From: a bacterium
Lineage (GTDB): Bacteria > UBA9089 > UBA9088
Direction: 5' to 3'
DNA length: 6,573 nt
Assembly: GCA_040756715.1 (NCBI GenBank)
Contig: JBFLYE010000202.1
Coordinates: 1 to 6,573, forward strand
Position 1 is the first letter of the stretch, and each line of letters opens with the position of its first letter. The notes beneath the pieces were generated by a model. It searched no databases and had not been told where the DNA came from. It was given only the letters and a program-made list of their open reading frames with translations. Positions 5,757-6,573 of this stretch are shown here, piece by piece. A program made the position numbers and the translations under genes.

Positions 5757-6101
5757 TTATTCATTTGGAGAATATTCTGTTGAATACCAATTTTCGTAAA
5801 ATTTCCCATCCCAAGTAATTCCTATTGCGTATTTAAATACTTTTCCTGTTGTTGTATCTAATAAAAATATTGCAGTTCGTTGTTCTTCTCGTGTATTATC
5901 TGGTCTCAGTATCTCTCCAGGTTTTTGCTTTTCATTATCCCTAAATATATAAGTTCCTTGAAAAAGTTGCCATCTGCCTACTTGGAAATAAGAATTATCA
6001 GCTTTAACAGAGCTAACAAAGTTTAACGAAGCAAGAAAAGGAAGCATTATAATAATGAATACGAAAAATATTATTATTCCAATATAAAAGTTTTTTTTCA
6101 T
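5757..6101 (-). CDS. Secreted or membrane-anchored small protein with pseudoknot leader
   Basis: The 114-aa product starts MKKNFYIG and has a hydrophobic segment at about 6-30 (IGIIIFFVFIIIMLPFLASL), followed by SSVKADN, a reasonable signal-peptidase site. It is therefore exported or held in the membrane by the uncut signal. The mature part (about 80 aa) is polar and strand-rich, with WQLFQGTY, RTAIFLLDTTTGKVFKYAIG and WDGKFYENWY. The phrase FLLDTTTGKVF resembles small bacterial proteins that end in a beta sheet built around a 'DT.TGKVW' turn, but I cannot assign a family. No Shine-Dalgarno precedes the ATG: the 13 nt upstream are TTTCTAAACTACT and just before them lies the structured leader. 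It has its own consensus promoter. Its role could be surface exclusion or envelope modification by the element, by inference only. Confidence 0.8.
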   Translation of the reverse strand: MKKNFYIGIIIFFVFIIIMLPFLASLNFVSSVKADNSYFQVGRWQLFQGTYIFRDNEKQKPGEILRPDNTREEQRTAIFLLDTTTGKVFKYAIGITWDGKFYENWYSTEYSPNE

Positions 6102-6217
6102 AGTAGTTTAGAAAAGGGGTCTCTATGGCAAATGAAAGGTAGAATTGCCTTTGGGAAAGCACACATAGAAACCCCTAAAATTTCTAGGTTCTTTAGGTTT
6201 AAAATTCTACCTTTCAT
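6098..6217 (-). other. Possible upstream ORF (39 codons) inside leader 1
   Basis: An ATG at 6217, about five bases after the predicted transcription start, opens 39 codons without stop and ends in TGA that overlaps the ATG of the 114-aa gene as ATGA. The peptide begins MKGRILNLKNLEI and continues to GVS at residues 15-17. It has no ribosome site except near-leaderless initiation. Coupled translation through the leader would unfold the pseudoknot. It may be chance, as the start lies in a stem whose sequence is needed for pairing. Confidence 0.3.
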
Positions 6218-6221
6218 TTTA
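6102..6221 (-). ncRNA. Structured 5' leader 1 (crossing-stem pseudoknot candidate)
   Basis: In minus-strand RNA order, stem 1 5' strand is 6219-6203, loop 1 26 nt, stem 2 5' strand 6176-6164, loop 2 17 nt with a small hairpin (6160-6147), stem 1 3' strand 6146-6130, 2 nt, stem 2 3' strand 6127-6115, then 13 nt to the ATG. Stem 1 is 17 perfect base pairs; stem 2 is 13 pairs with one U-G wobble (6170 with 6121). The stems cross, which defines a pseudoknot topology. The wobble pairs only in the minus-strand transcript; on the plus strand it would be a C-A mismatch. Transcription should start near 6221, so stem 1 sits at the extreme 5' end. The leader may be a riboswitch, a protein-binding site or a ribosome-recruiting structure. 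Confidence 0.75.
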
Positions 6222-6227
6222 CTAAAA

Positions 6228-6257
6228 ATTATAAAATATAGAAAAAAGTTTTGTCAA
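6228..6257 (-). promoter_or_regulatory. Consensus promoter of leader 1 and the 114-aa gene
   Basis: The minus strand reads TTGACA (6257-6252), an 18-bp spacer and TATAAT (6233-6228), both boxes perfect. The TGA stop of the 54-aa gene lies inside the -35 box. Predicted start is near 6221, two bases before stem 1 of the leader. Confidence 0.85.
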
Positions 6258-6265
6258 GTGTTTTT
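6249..6265 (-). repeat. 17-bp direct repeat at promoter, copy 1
   Basis: The 17 bases TTTTGTCAAGTGTTTTT (plus strand) here recur exactly at 6557-6573. Each holds a -35 box and, on the minus strand, a K-N-T-stop reading frame end. In this copy that is the real end of the 54-aa gene. Confidence 0.8.
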
Positions 6266-6418
6266 TTCTTTTTTTTCATATTCTTCTTCAGAAAGTATTT
6301 CAAAATCTCTGCCTTGAGCGTGAAATTTCATAATTTCTTCAGCCTCTTTTTTGTCTTCAAAGACTGCCCAATTTTGCCACCTGCCGTCAGGCAGTTTATA
6401 TCTTGCATACCAAAGCAT
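6254..6418 (-). CDS. Small hypothetical protein with pseudoknot leader (54 aa)
   Basis: The 54-aa product starts MLWYARYKLPDGRWQNWAVF, an aromatic two-strand hairpin with a PDGRW turn, followed by a helix (EDKKEAEEIMKFHAQG), a short strand (DFEIL) and an acidic/lysine tail ending KNT. This beta-beta-alpha-beta layout is a credible small folded domain, but I recognise no family. Evidence that it is real includes the consensus promoter, the leader ending exactly 13 nt before the ATG as in the neighbouring unit, and codon use typical of the region. There is no Shine-Dalgarno. The TGA stop lies within the -35 box of the next promoter, a very tight arrangement. It may be an early phage protein that acts on a host target, by analogy with such small genes; that is speculation. 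Confidence 0.75.
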   Translation of the reverse strand: MLWYARYKLPDGRWQNWAVFEDKKEAEEIMKFHAQGRDFEILSEEEYEKKEKNT

Positions 6419-6527
6419 TTGAAAAAAATTTAGGGGTCTCTATGAAGATAGTAGCTGACCTTGAAAGGGCAAGGATAGAGACCCCTTTATTTTCTTGTAG
6501 TTTTTTGAAATCAGCTACTTTCTTCAT
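6396..6527 (-). other. Possible upstream ORF (43 codons) inside leader 2
   Basis: An ATG at 6527, three to four bases after the predicted transcription start, opens 43 codons and ends 22 nt inside the 54-aa gene in a different frame. Its peptide begins MKKVADFKKLQEN and also has GVS at residues 15-17, as in the equivalent ORF of leader 1, because the ATG-to-stem-2 distance is 42 nt in both. After that the two frames differ relative to the main gene. Treat as possible only. Confidence 0.3.
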
Positions 6528-6530
6528 TCT
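6419..6530 (-). ncRNA. Structured 5' leader 2 (crossing-stem pseudoknot candidate)
   Basis: The order matches leader 1: stem 1 5' strand 6527-6511, loop 1 24 nt, stem 2 5' strand 6486-6475, loop 2 16 nt with hairpin CCTTG/CAAGG (6474-6459), stem 1 3' strand 6458-6442, stem 2 3' strand 6443-6432 (2 nt shared), then 13 nt to the ATG. Stem 1 pairs 16 of 17 (one A-A mismatch); stem 2 is 12 perfect pairs with AGGGGTCTCTAT. Stem 1 has a sequence different from that of leader 1 in the middle yet still pairs, so pairing rather than sequence is conserved. Stem 2 is followed by AAATTTTTTT, so in isolation it would resemble an intrinsic terminator, which allows attenuation. Confidence 0.75.
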
Positions 6531-6536
6531 AAAAAC

Positions 6537-6565
6537 AGTATATTATACCTTTTTTCTTTTGTCAA
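6537..6565 (-). promoter_or_regulatory. Promoter of leader 2 and the 54-aa gene
   Basis: The minus strand reads TTGACA (6565-6560), a 17-bp spacer and TATACT (6542-6537), one mismatch from consensus. A perfect TATAAT at 6547-6542 is only 12 bp from the -35 box and is less likely. The predicted start near 6530 lies three bases before stem 1 of leader 2. Confidence 0.8.
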
Positions 6566-6573
6566 GTGTTTTT
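6557..6573 (-). repeat. 17-bp direct repeat at promoter, copy 2 (right window edge)
   Basis: This exact copy of the 6249-6265 sequence touches the window end. Its minus strand could encode the last codons AAA AAC ACT TGA of another gene related to the 54-aa gene, but only four codons are visible, so no gene is called. Confidence 0.6.

Noticed and set aside
6132-6317. Plus-strand ORF of 61 codons through leader 1
   Set aside because: It is a mirror product of the inverted repeats, has no promoter or ribosome site, and runs against a real gene and promoter on the minus strand. A similar open plus frame through leader 2 has the same origin.
6251-6433. Plus-strand ORF rich in Phe and Ser
   Set aside because: It is the complement of the Lys/Glu-rich 54-aa gene, and its composition (runs of FF, SS) is typical of a shadow frame.
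6115-6486. CRISPR repeats or a MITE/insertion sequence with AGGGGTCTCTATG inverted ends
   Set aside because: There are only two copies, each inverted within itself, not evenly spaced direct repeats, and no target-site duplication flanks them. The second, crossing inverted repeat lies partly outside the supposed ends and is conserved, which an RNA structure explains better.

Overview
The window is a low-GC bacterial stretch. Every convincing gene lies on the minus strand, so transcription runs from the right end to the left end. The gene set (phage-type RuvC, an exonuclease with four cysteines, a protein resembling recombination directionality factors, a Mom-like DNA-modification protein, many tiny tightly packed ORFs) points to a tailed phage, prophage or related integrated element of a low-GC bacterium. 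I cannot name the host. Most left-hand genes have AGGAGG-type ribosome binding sites, and several promoters match the TTGACA-N17/18-TATAAT consensus, so the expression signals are bacterial.

Right part (about 5449-6573), an early or regulatory region of short transcription units. Two units share one design: a consensus promoter, a 5' leader of about 115 nt with two crossing stems (pseudoknot topology), then a small gene with no Shine-Dalgarno whose ATG lies exactly 13 nt after the last stem in both. The two genes are a 54-aa protein (6254-6418) and a signal-peptide protein (5757-6101). The paired sequences differ between copies in one stem yet keep pairing, and the only non-Watson-Crick pair of the other stem is a G-U that works only in the minus-strand RNA. 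Traces of a third unit lie at the right edge. A small helix-turn-helix gene (5508-5711) follows with its own consensus promoter and perhaps a leaderless mRNA. An 11-bp motif occurs three times around it and may be its operator.

Middle part (about 3287-5448): an uncharacterised 209-aa protein overlaps by ATGA a PD-(D/E)XK nuclease with a Cas4-like four-cysteine set. Two small genes follow, one of them a conserved-looking phage type.

Left part (1-3285): a 440-aa RDF-like/metal-binding protein with a coiled-coil tail, a small zinc-ribbon protein, a 63-aa protein, a Mom-like adenine modification protein, a short coiled-coil protein, a RuvC resolvase, and an N-terminally anchored 3D-domain (cell-wall) protein cut by the window edge.

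From about 5450 leftward the genes overlap or touch, as in one operon for DNA recombination, processing and modification. The most novel-looking part is the repeated pseudoknot-leader/small-gene unit at the right end.
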